A stretch of 64,000 nt of DNA from CAZGVW01 sp964529265. Lineage in GTDB: Bacteria; Planctomycetota; Phycisphaerae; Phycisphaerales; UBA1924. The notes beneath the pieces are model-generated. The model did no database searches. It was given only the letters and a program-made list of their open reading frames with translations, and was not told where the DNA came from. Numbering within the stretch: position 1 is the first letter of the stretch; each line of letters starts with the position of its first letter. The DNA is taken from positions 55,244 through 119,243 of the forward strand of contig CAZGVW010000288.1 of NCBI GenBank assembly GCA_964529265.1, in the 5' to 3' direction. A program made the translations under genes and the position numbers. Below, in pieces: positions 44,601-52,386 of the stretch.

Positions 44601-44669
44601 CGGGGCGGGCGCCGCGGGACGAGCCGTCACCGTGGGGGTCTTGGTCGAACGACGTGAGAAAATGGCCAT
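41631..44669 (-). CDS. putA: bifunctional proline dehydrogenase / L-glutamate gamma-semialdehyde dehydrogenase
   Basis: A 1012-residue enzyme that oxidises proline to glutamate via P5C in two FAD- and NAD-dependent steps. The proline dehydrogenase half (about 45-480) has VSVKISSLSGRCDPID, FDMEQFAFKDLT, RLVKGAYWDYE and YLVRRLLENTSNESW. The aldehyde dehydrogenase half has the general base in CEMGGKNA (near 765) and the catalytic cysteine in GFQGQKCSACSR (near 801). No N-terminal ribbon-helix-helix domain is present, so this PutA should not repress its own gene. The ATG at 44669 is preferred over one 16 codons upstream. The first 45 residues are an Ala/Pro-rich extension. Confidence 0.95.
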   Translation of the reverse strand: MAIFSRRSTKTPTVTARPAAPAPSAPASAPAAASRADEARIRALGAEMLERARGHKSGLLSRQFWSDKLMDWAMKDQAFKVQLFRFVDAFPTLTTPEMVHDHLVDYLSQPGVTPPPGMELGLKAGGLLKGAFAGTISSQIKGMAAKFIAGRDAASALPHLKRYWDDGVAFSVDLLGEACLSDAEADAYRDKYLDLVTGLPKAVSSWKANPRLEGDHLGPIPRVNVSVKISSLSGRCDPIDTEGGIRDVMERLVPILERARDEGVFVNFDMEQFAFKDLTIELFQRCCEAVEFQAGIAMQAYLRSGDEDARRMCEWAKKSGKVVTVRLVKGAYWDYETIHSEQMGWPCPVWPVKRETDACFERMTEAFLDATPRRAGEGGVTLALGSHNVRSIAAAMEGMERRGLPKEAIELQMLHGMADQLKAAAAEIGLRVREYVPVGEMIPGMAYLVRRLLENTSNESWLRAGFLDDADEGELLKSPHVAGAGERGAKREESTPAAAPERHQLSPAVRGVGDGRPFFNEPMREFHRREVREQFAKAIAGATVPRVVNDGTPDDAREAVRRATAYFPTWRDADPRARAAVLTKAAAIMRERRDGLSGVIIRENGKGWREADADVCEAIDFCEYYARMAVPLFERGRIGRFIGELDEVWHQPRGVCAVIAPWNFPLAICCGMTTAALVTGNTVVVKPAEQTPAIASIMVDILREAGAPRDALHFLPGPGETTGAALVRDPRVAVIAFTGSKAVGLDIINAAGMTPEEQQHVKKVVCEMGGKNAIIVDASADLDEAVAGVRQSAFGFQGQKCSACSRVIVHEACFDHFLERLVEATRSLAVGDPMRPGTDVGPVIDEEAAAKIREYIEIGKREGRLALAMQGPGAGAGGDVAARRFIGPHIFAEIPPTARMAQEEIFGPVLAVMKAKDFDEALEMANGSPYKLTGGVFSRKPSHLERAREEFRVGNLYLNRGVTGALVARQPFGGFGMSGVGSKAGGAEYLLQFVEPRACCENTMRRGFAPEL

Positions 44670-44773
44670 TCGTCGAGTGGTTCCAGAACAGGCGTGCGGC
44701 CCGGAGCCGGCGTCCATGACGGCCCGGTGGTGGGGGATCGTATCTGGCGGATCGAAGCCGCGAATTCGCCGGC

Positions 44774-45136
44774 CTAGCCCCGCGTCCGGCGGATGCGCAC
44801 AGTCGAATCACTGACCACGATGATCGCGCCGGTCGCCGGCTCCCCGGGCGCAAGCGAGATCGCGTCGATCAATCGGGCCGCCTGCGATTCCGGTCGCCCG
44901 TCCCGCGTTCGCAGGAGAATGATCGTGGCATGATCGCCCGGCGCGGTGGCGACCAGCACGCCGAAATCGGTGTCCTGAGTGACGACGATCCGCTGCTCAC
45001 GCCCGGCGCTGGTCAGCACATCTCTATCGCTCGCGCCCACAAGTCCGCTGTCGCGCACATGCACGACATCGTGCCCGGCCGCGCGGAGCGCCTCAGCGAC
45101 ACGCCACGACAGCGCCTCATCAACCGGCAACCTCAC
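44774..45136 (-). CDS. DUF5615-type PIN-like protein (putative toxin)
   Basis: A 120-residue protein of the DUF5615/Mut7-C-like PIN family. DEALSWRVAEALRAAGHDVV, VRDSGLVGASDRDVL and VVTQDTDFGVLVA are the family's conserved acidic segments (early Asp, central Asp pair). It starts with a GTG directly after the stop of the DUF433 gene (TAAGTG). DUF433-DUF5615 pairs are a recognised putative toxin-antitoxin arrangement with the PIN-like protein as presumed nuclease; activity is not shown by the sequence. Its stop lies 104 bp from the start of putA, also on the minus strand. Confidence 0.8.
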   Translation of the reverse strand: MRLPVDEALSWRVAEALRAAGHDVVHVRDSGLVGASDRDVLTSAGREQRIVVTQDTDFGVLVATAPGDHATIILLRTRDGRPESQAARLIDAISLAPGEPATGAIIVVSDSTVRIRRTRG

Positions 45137-45373
45137 TTAAGAGCCCGTCGGCCGCAGAGGGATGACCCTGTCCTCCGCCAGGTCCGCTGCGTAGTGCAGC
45201 GCCTCGATGATGTCGCCTTCCTCAAGGTCCGGGTAGGCGTCAATGATCTGGGCCGTCGTCATCCCGCTCGCCACGCACCGCACCACGGTGGAAACGGGAA
45301 TCCTGAGATGGCGGATGCACGCCCGGCCACCCATGCGGTCCGCGTCGAATGTAATCCGCGCCCACTTCGCCAT
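45137..45373 (-). CDS. DUF433 protein (putative antitoxin)
   Basis: A 78-residue protein. RITFDADRMGGRACIRHLRI, STVVRCVASGMTTAQII and YPDLEEGDIIEALHYAA are the conserved DUF433 segments, which form a small winged-helix DNA-binding fold. The ATG at 45373 matches the usual family start; an upstream in-frame ATG at 45406 would add 11 atypical residues. The stop abuts the DUF5615 start. As antitoxin it would neutralise the PIN-like protein and autoregulate the pair (inference from the family). Confidence 0.82.
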   Translation of the reverse strand: MAKWARITFDADRMGGRACIRHLRIPVSTVVRCVASGMTTAQIIDAYPDLEEGDIIEALHYAADLAEDRVIPLRPTGS

Positions 45374-45437
45374 GCCCGTAGTGTACGCCTCCACCCGCCC
45401 CCGCATCGGCGCCGTCCCGGTCGGTTACGCTCCCCCC

Positions 45438-46361
45438 ATGTCCCGCCTCGATGTCCAGCCCAGCCGCCTCCAGGACCTCCTCAGCCAGCGCTGGGTCATC
45501 ACCACCGGCCGCCGCGTCGAGCCCGACGACATCCCCTGGCTCATGGGCCCATACGGCAACGTCGCGGAGATCGGCGAAGCGCATATCCAGCGCCTCGTCG
45601 AGACGCACGGCCTCGTCGCCGAGCGCTGCTCCCGCGGCGCCGGCCTCATGGAATCGATGTCGGACCTCATCACGGACGAGACCGCGCGCCGCCGCCTCCT
45701 CCCGTCCATCGCCTCCTTCTACGAGCGCACCGCGGACTACGAACTTGACGTCTGGTCGGAATGGAGCAGCCTCTTCGGCCCCTTCGGCCGCATCATCCGC
45801 TGGCTCTACAGCCGCCGCCTCCAACAACTCGATCTCCCCCAGCGCCCCCTCGATACCTCGCACGGCATCAGCAGCGCCATCATCCGCCTCCGCGATCCCG
45901 CCACCGGTGAGATCCGCCACACCGTCTGGCATCGCACGCTCCGCAAGACCGGACAGGTCGTCTACTCCGGTCATTACACGACTTGCGATGCCCCCGCCGG
46001 CCTCCGCTGCGCCAAGGTCATCTTTCCTCTCCCCGCCGGCAACGCCACCGTCATCCTCGCGCCGCGCATCGATGACCGCGGCCATCTCGAACTTCTCTCC
46101 AGCGGCGAGACATTCGGTGACCCCGGCTTCTACTTCCTGCTCTGCGACCGCTCCGGGCAGCACTGGGCCCGCTACATCCGTTCATTCCGCGAGCGCATCA
46201 CGGTCTTTGAAGACGATCAAGGCGCCCTCCGCACCGACCACGAACTCACGCTCTTCCACCGCCGTGTCCTCGCCCTGCATTACCGCATCCGCCCCGCGCC
46301 CCCCGGCGCCGCAACCGCCGACGCCGCTCCCCCTTTCGCCACCGAGGCCGCTCGGTCCTGA
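45438..46361 (+). CDS. hypothetical protein
   Basis: A 307-residue soluble protein without a recognised domain, membrane helix or signal peptide. The N-terminal half is helical and charged (LQDLLSQRWVITTGRRVEPD, SIASFYERTADYELDVWSEW). The C-terminal half is beta-rich (GEIRHTVWHRTLRKTGQVVY, KVIFPLPAGNATVILAPRID). The last 25 residues are Pro/Ala-rich. The ATG at 45438 is preferred since earlier in-frame codons overlap the divergent DUF433 gene. It lies 44 bp upstream of mnmA. I cannot assign a function. Confidence 0.6.
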   Translation: MSRLDVQPSRLQDLLSQRWVITTGRRVEPDDIPWLMGPYGNVAEIGEAHIQRLVETHGLVAERCSRGAGLMESMSDLITDETARRRLLPSIASFYERTADYELDVWSEWSSLFGPFGRIIRWLYSRRLQQLDLPQRPLDTSHGISSAIIRLRDPATGEIRHTVWHRTLRKTGQVVYSGHYTTCDAPAGLRCAKVIFPLPAGNATVILAPRIDDRGHLELLSSGETFGDPGFYFLLCDRSGQHWARYIRSFRERITVFEDDQGALRTDHELTLFHRRVLALHYRIRPAPPGAATADAAPPFATEAARS

Positions 46362-46405
46362 CGACGCCCGCTCCGCTCACCAGCGCGCATACGATTCGCC
46401 TCGTC

Positions 46406-47593
46406 ATGCCTACTCAGCGCCCCAAGGTCCTGGTCGCCATGTCCGGCGGCGTCGATTCCTCCGTCGCCGCGGCCATCCTGCTGCGCGAGGGCTATGACGT
46501 CGTCGGCTGCTTCATGCGCCTGGGCTCACCCGGCGAATCCCTCGAAGGCCTCGCCCCGTATGTGGACTCAGAAGCCTCCGCGTGCGCGGCGAACAAGGAC
46601 GCAGACACCCCCACGCGCCCACTCAAGATCGGCCACCAGGGCTGCTGCTCGATCAACGACGCCGCGGACGCCCGTCTCGTCGCCGCTCAGCTCGAAGTCC
46701 CCTTCTACGTCTGCAACTTCAAGCGCGATTTCGGCCGCATCATCGATTACTTCGTGGACGAATACGCCGCGGGCCGCACGCCCAACCCCTGCGTCCGCTG
46801 CAACGACTGGCTCAAGTTCGGCAAACTCCACGAATACGCGAAGCAGATCGGCGCCGATTTCATCGCCAGCGGCCACTATGCGCGCATCGACCGCTCGTCC
46901 GGCGCCCCGCGCCTCCTCCGCGGCGTCGATCGCTCCAAGGACCAGTCCTACGTCCTCTTCGGCGCCCCGCGCCACCGCCTCGCCGAGATGCTCCTCCCCA
47001 TCGGCGCCCTCGAAAAGCCGCGCGTGCGCGACATGGCCCGCGATCTCGGCCTCCCCGTCTTCGATAAGCCCGATTCACAGGAGATCTGCTTCGTCCCCGA
47101 CAACGACTACGCCGGCCTTGTCGAGCGCCGCAGGCCCACCCTCGCCCGCGAAGGCGCCATCATCAGCGCCGAAACCGGCCGCGAAATCGGCCGCCACTCC
47201 GGCCAGCACCGCTTCACCATCGGCCAGCGCCGCGGTGTCGGCGTCGCCTTCGGCCGACCGCTCTACGTCGTGTCGAAGAACGCAGACACGAACGCCGTCC
47301 TCGTCGGCGAGCGCGAACGCCTCGCCTCCCGCGCCTGCTCCGCCCGCGAAGTCAACTGGCTCGCCGACGCCGCCCGCTTCGCCGAGTGGCGCCCGGTCGC
47401 CGCCAAGATCCGCTACAACGCCGAACCGGTCGCCGCCGAAGCGCGGCTGACCGACGCAGGGCGCACCCTCGATGTCCGCTTCGATGAGCCGCAGTTCGCC
47501 GTCGCCCCCGGCCAGGCAGTCGTCTGCTACGACGGCGACGTCGTGCTGGGCGGCGGCTGGATCGAATCCGCCGAGCCCGCCGCAGCCGATTGA
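46406..47593 (+). CDS. mnmA: tRNA-specific 2-thiouridylase
   Basis: A 395-residue enzyme that thiolates U34 of tRNA Lys, Glu and Gln. The PP-loop VAMSGGVDSSVAAAIL is near 9-24. The catalytic cysteine lies in NPCVRCN and the second, persulfide-forming cysteine in DSQEICFVPD. GQHRFTIGQRRGVGVAF is the conserved segment before the C-terminal beta-barrel. A cysteine-rich insertion (SACAANKD to HQGCCSIND) makes it about 25 residues longer than E. coli MnmA. The last 67 bp overlap the convergent hybrid histidine kinase. Confidence 0.95.
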   Translation: MPTQRPKVLVAMSGGVDSSVAAAILLREGYDVVGCFMRLGSPGESLEGLAPYVDSEASACAANKDADTPTRPLKIGHQGCCSINDAADARLVAAQLEVPFYVCNFKRDFGRIIDYFVDEYAAGRTPNPCVRCNDWLKFGKLHEYAKQIGADFIASGHYARIDRSSGAPRLLRGVDRSKDQSYVLFGAPRHRLAEMLLPIGALEKPRVRDMARDLGLPVFDKPDSQEICFVPDNDYAGLVERRRPTLAREGAIISAETGREIGRHSGQHRFTIGQRRGVGVAFGRPLYVVSKNADTNAVLVGERERLASRACSAREVNWLADAARFAEWRPVAAKIRYNAEPVAAEARLTDAGRTLDVRFDEPQFAVAPGQAVVCYDGDVVLGGGWIESAEPAAAD

Positions 47594-49449
47594 TCGCTCA
47601 TCAGCCTCGCGCACAGTTCAACGAGTCTCACGCGATCGATCGGCTTCGTCGCATAATCATCGCAGCCCGCGTCAAGGCACCGCTGCCGGTCCGCAGGCAT
47701 GGCGTGCGCCGTGAGCGCCACGATCGGCCCCTCATATCCCTTCGCCCGCAGCAGGCTCGCCGCGCCGTAGCCGTCGAGCACCGGCATCTGCATGTCCATC
47801 AGGATCAGGTCGAACGGATTGCCGCGCTCCAGCGCCTCGAGCGCCTGCTCCGCCGCGGCTCGCCCGTTCTCCACGATCTCCACCTCCGCGCCCTCCTTCC
47901 GCAGCACGAACGAAATGAGCCGCTGATTGTCCGGCCCGTCCTCCGCCAGCAAGATGCGCCCCCGCAGAGCCGCGCCGTTCGCGCCGGCCTCCGGCGCGCC
48001 CTCCGAGCGAGACGGTCGAGCATCGACGCTCCGCCGCAGCGCGGTTTCATCGATCGCGCCCGCCGCAACCGTCGCCGTCGCCACCGTCCCCTTGCCCGGC
48101 GTCGAAGTGATGACGATGTCGCCGCCAAGCGCGAGGGCCAGCCGCTTCGAGATCACCAGCCCCAGCCCGGCGCCGCCGAACCGCCGCGTGGTCGATGAAT
48201 CCGCCTGCGAGAAAGGCTGAAACAGCCGCTGCTGCTGCTCAGGCGTCATGCCGACGCCCGTGTCCTCCACCTCGAAGCGCAGCAGCGCCTTCGCGCCGCG
48301 CTCCAGGCTCACGCGGATCGTCACGCCGCCCTGCTCCGTGAACTTGATCGCATTGCCCACCATGTTCATCAGAATCTGCCGCAGCCGCGTCGGATCGCTC
48401 TTGAAGGTGACAGGCAGCGGGAACCGGTACTCCACCTTCAGCGAGACGCCTTTGGCGCCCGCCCGCACCTGCATGAGCGACCGCACTTCTTCTGCGATCT
48501 GCACCGGGTCGGTGTCGATCGTCTCGACGGTCATCCGGCCCGCCTCGATCTTCGAAAGATCGAGAATGTCGTTGATGATCTCCATCAGGTGCTGCCCGTT
48601 GCGCCGGATCGTCTGCAGCGATTCCACCCGGTCCGACGGCGTCTGCGCCGGGTCGAGCAGCAGGTCCGCATACCCGATGATCGCCGTCATCGGGGTTCGA
48701 ATCTCGTGGCTCATGTTCGCCAGGAAGTGCGTCTTCGCGCCGCTCGCCGCCACCGCCGCCCGTCGCGCCTCCTCCAGCTCCGCCGTGCGCGCCTCGACCA
48801 CGGCCTCCACGCCTGCCTTGCTCGCCTCCAGTTCCGCCTGCCGCGTCGCGATCGACCGCATCTCCCCCAGGCCGCTCACACACGCCAGCACCAGGAACAC
48901 GTCCTCGAACACCACCCACCCCGCGTGCTCCATCCAGCGCCACGACGCCGCCGAAGCGACGCCGAACACCGATTGCGGCGCCACCAGCCCGCGCACAGCG
49001 TGATCGATCGCCACCACCACCGTCGCCGTCACCAGCACCTTCCAGTCCCGATAGAACGAGAGGAACGCCAGCGAGCCGAACACGTGGAAGTGCGTCTCGA
49101 TCCGCCCGCCGGTCAGGTGGATGAGCAGCGCCGACCACAGCATCTGCGCCGCCGCGATCACGTGTCGCGTGAACGCCTCGCCCGGCCGGGCGATCGCCAG
49201 CGCCACCGGCAGCGCGCTGAGCAGCGCCCCTCCGAACACCGCCGCGTACACGCTGATGTGCGTCTGGCTCGCCGCCCCGATCCAGGTCCGCGGCGAAACC
49301 ATCAGCGCCGCCAGAATCCCGCCCACCCATTGCAGCGCCATGAGCGCCAGAAAGAGCCTGTCCACTGCGCGATGGTGCCGCGCAAGCGCTTCGCCGAGTA
49401 AGGCCTCCGCACGCTTCATCACCGCCGGGTTCGCTTCCATCGCCTTCAT
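47527..49449 (-). CDS. hybrid sensor histidine kinase/response regulator
   Basis: A 640-residue protein. About six hydrophobic segments (30-190) form a membrane sensor. A coiled coil leads to the HisKA box MSHEIRTPMTAIIGY with the phospho-accepting His near 247. A HATPase_c domain follows (N-box GNAIKFTEQGGV, G-boxes VEDTGVGMTPEQQQ and GGAGLGL). A C-terminal receiver domain has the phospho-acceptor in LILMDMQMPVLDG (Asp near 548). The start ATG overlaps the upstream RedB-like stop as ATGA. No DNA-binding output domain is present, so a phosphorelay partner is expected elsewhere. Confidence 0.92.
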   Translation of the reverse strand: MKAMEANPAVMKRAEALLGEALARHHRAVDRLFLALMALQWVGGILAALMVSPRTWIGAASQTHISVYAAVFGGALLSALPVALAIARPGEAFTRHVIAAAQMLWSALLIHLTGGRIETHFHVFGSLAFLSFYRDWKVLVTATVVVAIDHAVRGLVAPQSVFGVASAASWRWMEHAGWVVFEDVFLVLACVSGLGEMRSIATRQAELEASKAGVEAVVEARTAELEEARRAAVAASGAKTHFLANMSHEIRTPMTAIIGYADLLLDPAQTPSDRVESLQTIRRNGQHLMEIINDILDLSKIEAGRMTVETIDTDPVQIAEEVRSLMQVRAGAKGVSLKVEYRFPLPVTFKSDPTRLRQILMNMVGNAIKFTEQGGVTIRVSLERGAKALLRFEVEDTGVGMTPEQQQRLFQPFSQADSSTTRRFGGAGLGLVISKRLALALGGDIVITSTPGKGTVATATVAAGAIDETALRRSVDARPSRSEGAPEAGANGAALRGRILLAEDGPDNQRLISFVLRKEGAEVEIVENGRAAAEQALEALERGNPFDLILMDMQMPVLDGYGAASLLRAKGYEGPIVALTAHAMPADRQRCLDAGCDDYATKPIDRVRLVELCARLMSDQSAAAGSADSIQPPPSTTSPS

Positions 49450-50096
49450 CGTGTGTCCTCCGCGCAGCATGCATCCGCGACGCACGCCTCTCCGCCGAAG
49501 AGGGGGCACCCGAAGACGGGCGTCGTGCCCGCCGTTCCCTCACCCGGACGCTCGATCAGCGCCAGCACGGCCGATCGACCCGCGCTGTCTCCCTCATGCC
49601 CGCGCCCCGAGGTCACGCCCCCCGCAAACACAAGCCGCCCGTCCCCGTCGAACAGCAGGGTCTGACCCGAGGTCTCCGCCCCCAGCCGCCGCGCAAACGC
49701 CCCGCCTTCGTCGATCACCACCCGCGCCCCCGGAATCCGCTCAGCCGCGGCAAACGCGCCGCCCCCGCGCACCCACTCCTCCGACTTCCCCCGCGGCTGC
49801 ACCATCAGCGCCGCCACGTCGAACGGCCCTCGCGCATCGCACCGGATGCGGTTGATTTCGTTCAGGCTCGCGACCGTGCATGGGCAGTGCGGGTGCGCCA
49901 CCGCCACCAGAAGCGGCCGCCCCGCCTGGCGCGCGAAAGGCGCATCCTCCGGCCACCGCGCCGGCGCCGACGCAGACGCCCCCGCCGTCACCCCATGCCG
50001 GAGCATCACCGCCCCGCCCGTGATCACGCCCAGCGCCCACACCAGCGAAGCGCCCAGCACCACCGGGCGCCCCGCCACCCTCGCCTGTCTCACCAT
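49446..50096 (-). CDS. RedB-like membrane protein with HPHCPC motif
   Basis: A 216-residue protein with one N-terminal membrane helix (about 12-33) and a thioredoxin-like exported domain. HPHCPCTVASLNE begins at 68; the CPC pair stands where a CxxC redox motif would be. Later strands (ARVVIDEGGAFARRLGAETSG, TLLFDGDGRLVFAGGVTSGRG) resemble AhpC/TlpA folds. The Cys-rich C-terminus (VFGCPLFGGEACVADACC) may bind metal or form disulfides. It overlaps the hybrid kinase start by four bases, so it may supply a redox or periplasmic signal (inference). Confidence 0.75.
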   Translation of the reverse strand: MVRQARVAGRPVVLGASLVWALGVITGGAVMLRHGVTAGASASAPARWPEDAPFARQAGRPLLVAVAHPHCPCTVASLNEINRIRCDARGPFDVAALMVQPRGKSEEWVRGGGAFAAAERIPGARVVIDEGGAFARRLGAETSGQTLLFDGDGRLVFAGGVTSGRGHEGDSAGRSAVLALIERPGEGTAGTTPVFGCPLFGGEACVADACCAEDTR

Positions 50097-50276
50097 GTCA
50101 GAGGCTCCCGGCGCAGTGCGCACCCGGCGACGGCCTCGCTGCCGCCCGCCGCCGCGCCGGGTTCCTATCGGCCTCCCAAACAGGTCAGGTGAGTCCGGAT
50201 CCGTGCGAACACCCTGTGGACCAGGCGTCACACCCCCCGAACAGGGAGGCGGACCGGCCACCCCCGCCCAAGTGAA

Positions 50277-51866
50277 CTACCGCGCGTACTCCACCGCCCG
50301 CGTCTCGCGCAGCACCGTCACGCGGATCTCGCCCGGGAACGTCATCTCCTCGCTCACCCGGTCCGCGATCTTCTTCGCGATGTACCCCGCCTCCTCATCC
50401 GAGACGCACCGCGCATCCACCATCACGCGCACCTCGCGCCCGGCCTGAATCGCGTACGCCTCGTCCACGCCCTTGTGCCCGAGCGCGATCTCCTGAAGCT
50501 GCTCCAGCCGCTGAATGTACTTCTCCAGCGATTCGCGCCTCGCGCCCGGCCGCGCGCTGCTCACCGCGTCCGCCGCCATCACGATCGGCGTGTAGAAACT
50601 CGTTGACGGGATGTCCGAATGATGCCCGCCGATCGCGTTCAGCACCGGCTCCTTCTCGCCGTGCTGCCGCGCGAAGTCCATTCCGATCTTCGGGTGCCCG
50701 CCCTCCATCTCGTGGTCCATCGCCTTGCCGATGTCGTGCAGGAATCCGCATCGCCGCGCGATCGTGCCGTCCAGCCCCAGCTGCTCCGCAATCAACTGGC
50801 ACAGGAAACCCACCTCCACCGAGTGCCGCAGCACGTTCTGCCCGTAACTCACGCGGAAGTGCAGCTTCCCCATCGCCTCCTGCACCTTGGGATGCACGCC
50901 CCTCAGCTTCACCTCCAGCGTGCTGTCGCGCCCTGCCTTGAGGATCCGCTCCTGCACCTCCGCCCGCACCTGCCCCACGATCTCCTCGATCCGGCTCGGA
51001 TGCACCCGCCCGTCCGCGATCAGTTTCTGCAGCGCCTCCGCCGCCACCGTCTGCCGCACCTTGTCAAAGCACGACACGACAATCACCCCCGGCGTGTCGT
51101 CCACGATGATGTCCACCCCCGTCGCCCGCTCGATCGCCCGGATATTCCGCCCCTCTCGCCCGATGATCCGCCCCTTCATGTCATCCGAGGGGATCGGCAC
51201 CACCCGCACCGTCGATTCCGACGTGTGCTCCGCCGCGTACCTCTGGATCGCCATCAGCGTGATCTCGCACGCCTTCTCCTTGGCCTCCGCCTCCGCCTCA
51301 TCCGTCACCCGCCGCATCATCACCGCCGCCTCGTGCCGCGATTCCTCCTCCACCCGCTGCAGCAGCATCTCCTTCGCCTGCGCCGGCGAGAGCCCCGTCA
51401 CCCGCAGCAACTCCTTCCGCTGCTTCTCGATCAGCTCCTCCACCTCACGGCTCCGTGCCTCCAGCCGCTCGTCCCGCGCCTTGAGCGCCTCGCTCATCTT
51501 CGCCAGCGAATCCTCCTTCATCGCCAGTGTGTCCAGCTTCCGGTCCAGCAGGTCCTCGCGCTTCGTCAGCCGCTTCTCCTGCTCCCGCAGCTCGCCCCGC
51601 GTCGTTTCCGCCTCCGCCTCGAACTGCTTCGTCCGCTCGATGACCACCCGCTCCGCGTCGAGCCCCGCCTTCTCGATCAGCGTCTGCGCCTCCGACCGCG
51701 CCTGCTGCAGCGTCTGCTCCGCCTCCCGCTGCGCCCTGCCCCGGGCCTGCGCCCCCAGCACGCGCATCACGATCAGCGTCCCCGCCACGCCCACTACCAG
51801 CGCCGCGGCCGCCGCCCCCGCCAATCCCGCCGTTGTCGCGGCGAGCATGAATGTCATCAGTTCCAT
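50277..51866 (-). CDS. rny: ribonuclease Y
   Basis: A 529-residue membrane-anchored endoribonuclease that initiates mRNA decay. It has one N-terminal membrane helix, a long coiled coil (about 40-200), a KH domain with GRIIGREGRNIRAIE near 232-246, and an HD domain with HSVEVGFL and CGFLHDIGKAMDHEMEGGHP near 370-390, carrying the metal-binding HD pair. Length and order match Bacillus RNase Y. The 520-bp upstream gap carries no gene I can support but contains a minus-strand terminator-like hairpin. Confidence 0.96.
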   Translation of the reverse strand: MELMTFMLAATTAGLAGAAAAALVVGVAGTLIVMRVLGAQARGRAQREAEQTLQQARSEAQTLIEKAGLDAERVVIERTKQFEAEAETTRGELREQEKRLTKREDLLDRKLDTLAMKEDSLAKMSEALKARDERLEARSREVEELIEKQRKELLRVTGLSPAQAKEMLLQRVEEESRHEAAVMMRRVTDEAEAEAKEKACEITLMAIQRYAAEHTSESTVRVVPIPSDDMKGRIIGREGRNIRAIERATGVDIIVDDTPGVIVVSCFDKVRQTVAAEALQKLIADGRVHPSRIEEIVGQVRAEVQERILKAGRDSTLEVKLRGVHPKVQEAMGKLHFRVSYGQNVLRHSVEVGFLCQLIAEQLGLDGTIARRCGFLHDIGKAMDHEMEGGHPKIGMDFARQHGEKEPVLNAIGGHHSDIPSTSFYTPIVMAADAVSSARPGARRESLEKYIQRLEQLQEIALGHKGVDEAYAIQAGREVRVMVDARCVSDEEAGYIAKKIADRVSEEMTFPGEIRVTVLRETRAVEYAR

Positions 51867-52386
51867 TGCAAACCCCTGCCCATTCGCCGCGGCGCACCAT
51901 CACCACGCCGGCGGCGCGATTCGCCGGAAGGACACGGGGCCGGGTTCAGCCGCCCGCTCAAAACGCGGGCAGCGCGCAGGGGTTCAATCCCGTTCGTCAA
52001 CTCGCCGCGGCCGGCCAACAGACGCCGCCACGGATCCTCTCTCACCTCACGCCGGTCTGTTCCTCAATGCTGGTTCGTTCGCTCTGATCGGAAACCGGAT
52101 GAACGGGAACGCTGCGTTTGAATCTATTCCGCCCCGCGAAGGCCCTCGGGGGGCGGACCCCGGCCTGGGCCGCGTCGCGGCCCATCCGGAGGCATGAACG
52201 GCCGCCCCGTGTCTCTTCGGGCGGACCGAATCTGGAAAAACGCCCCGGCGCCGACGCCGGAGCCCCCACATTGTAATGCCCTTCCGGCCCCGGTCCACGC
52301 GCTCAGTTTCACCGGCGTTCTTGCATGCCCACACTCGCCCCCGCTCCGGAGCCGCCCCCCCCTGCAACCGGGCTACCATCCGCCCG
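51867..52386. other. 520-bp divergent gap upstream of rny and the ABC-2 permease
   Basis: No convincing coding sequence. It should contain promoters for both divergent genes. Visible structure: a minus-strand terminator-like hairpin at 52236-52263 and an 8-bp-stem hairpin near 52166-52186 (TGGGCCGC/GCGGCCCA). A relatively AT-rich stretch at about 52060-52130 could include the rny promoter. Confidence 0.45.
52236..52263 (-). terminator. terminator or attenuator hairpin in the rny leader region
   Basis: On the minus strand, GCTCCGGCG (52255-52263) pairs with CGCCGGGGC (52242-52250); the only non-Watson-Crick pair would be G-U in RNA. GTTTTT follows (52236-52241). It points toward rny, and no annotated gene ends upstream on that strand. 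It may therefore be an attenuator in a long rny leader or the end of a small RNA. Confidence 0.6.

Noticed and set aside
50619..52121. A 500-codon plus-strand frame opposite rny
   Set aside because: Its leucine/arginine/histidine-rich composition is the complement of the RNase Y coiled coil; no independent signal supports it.
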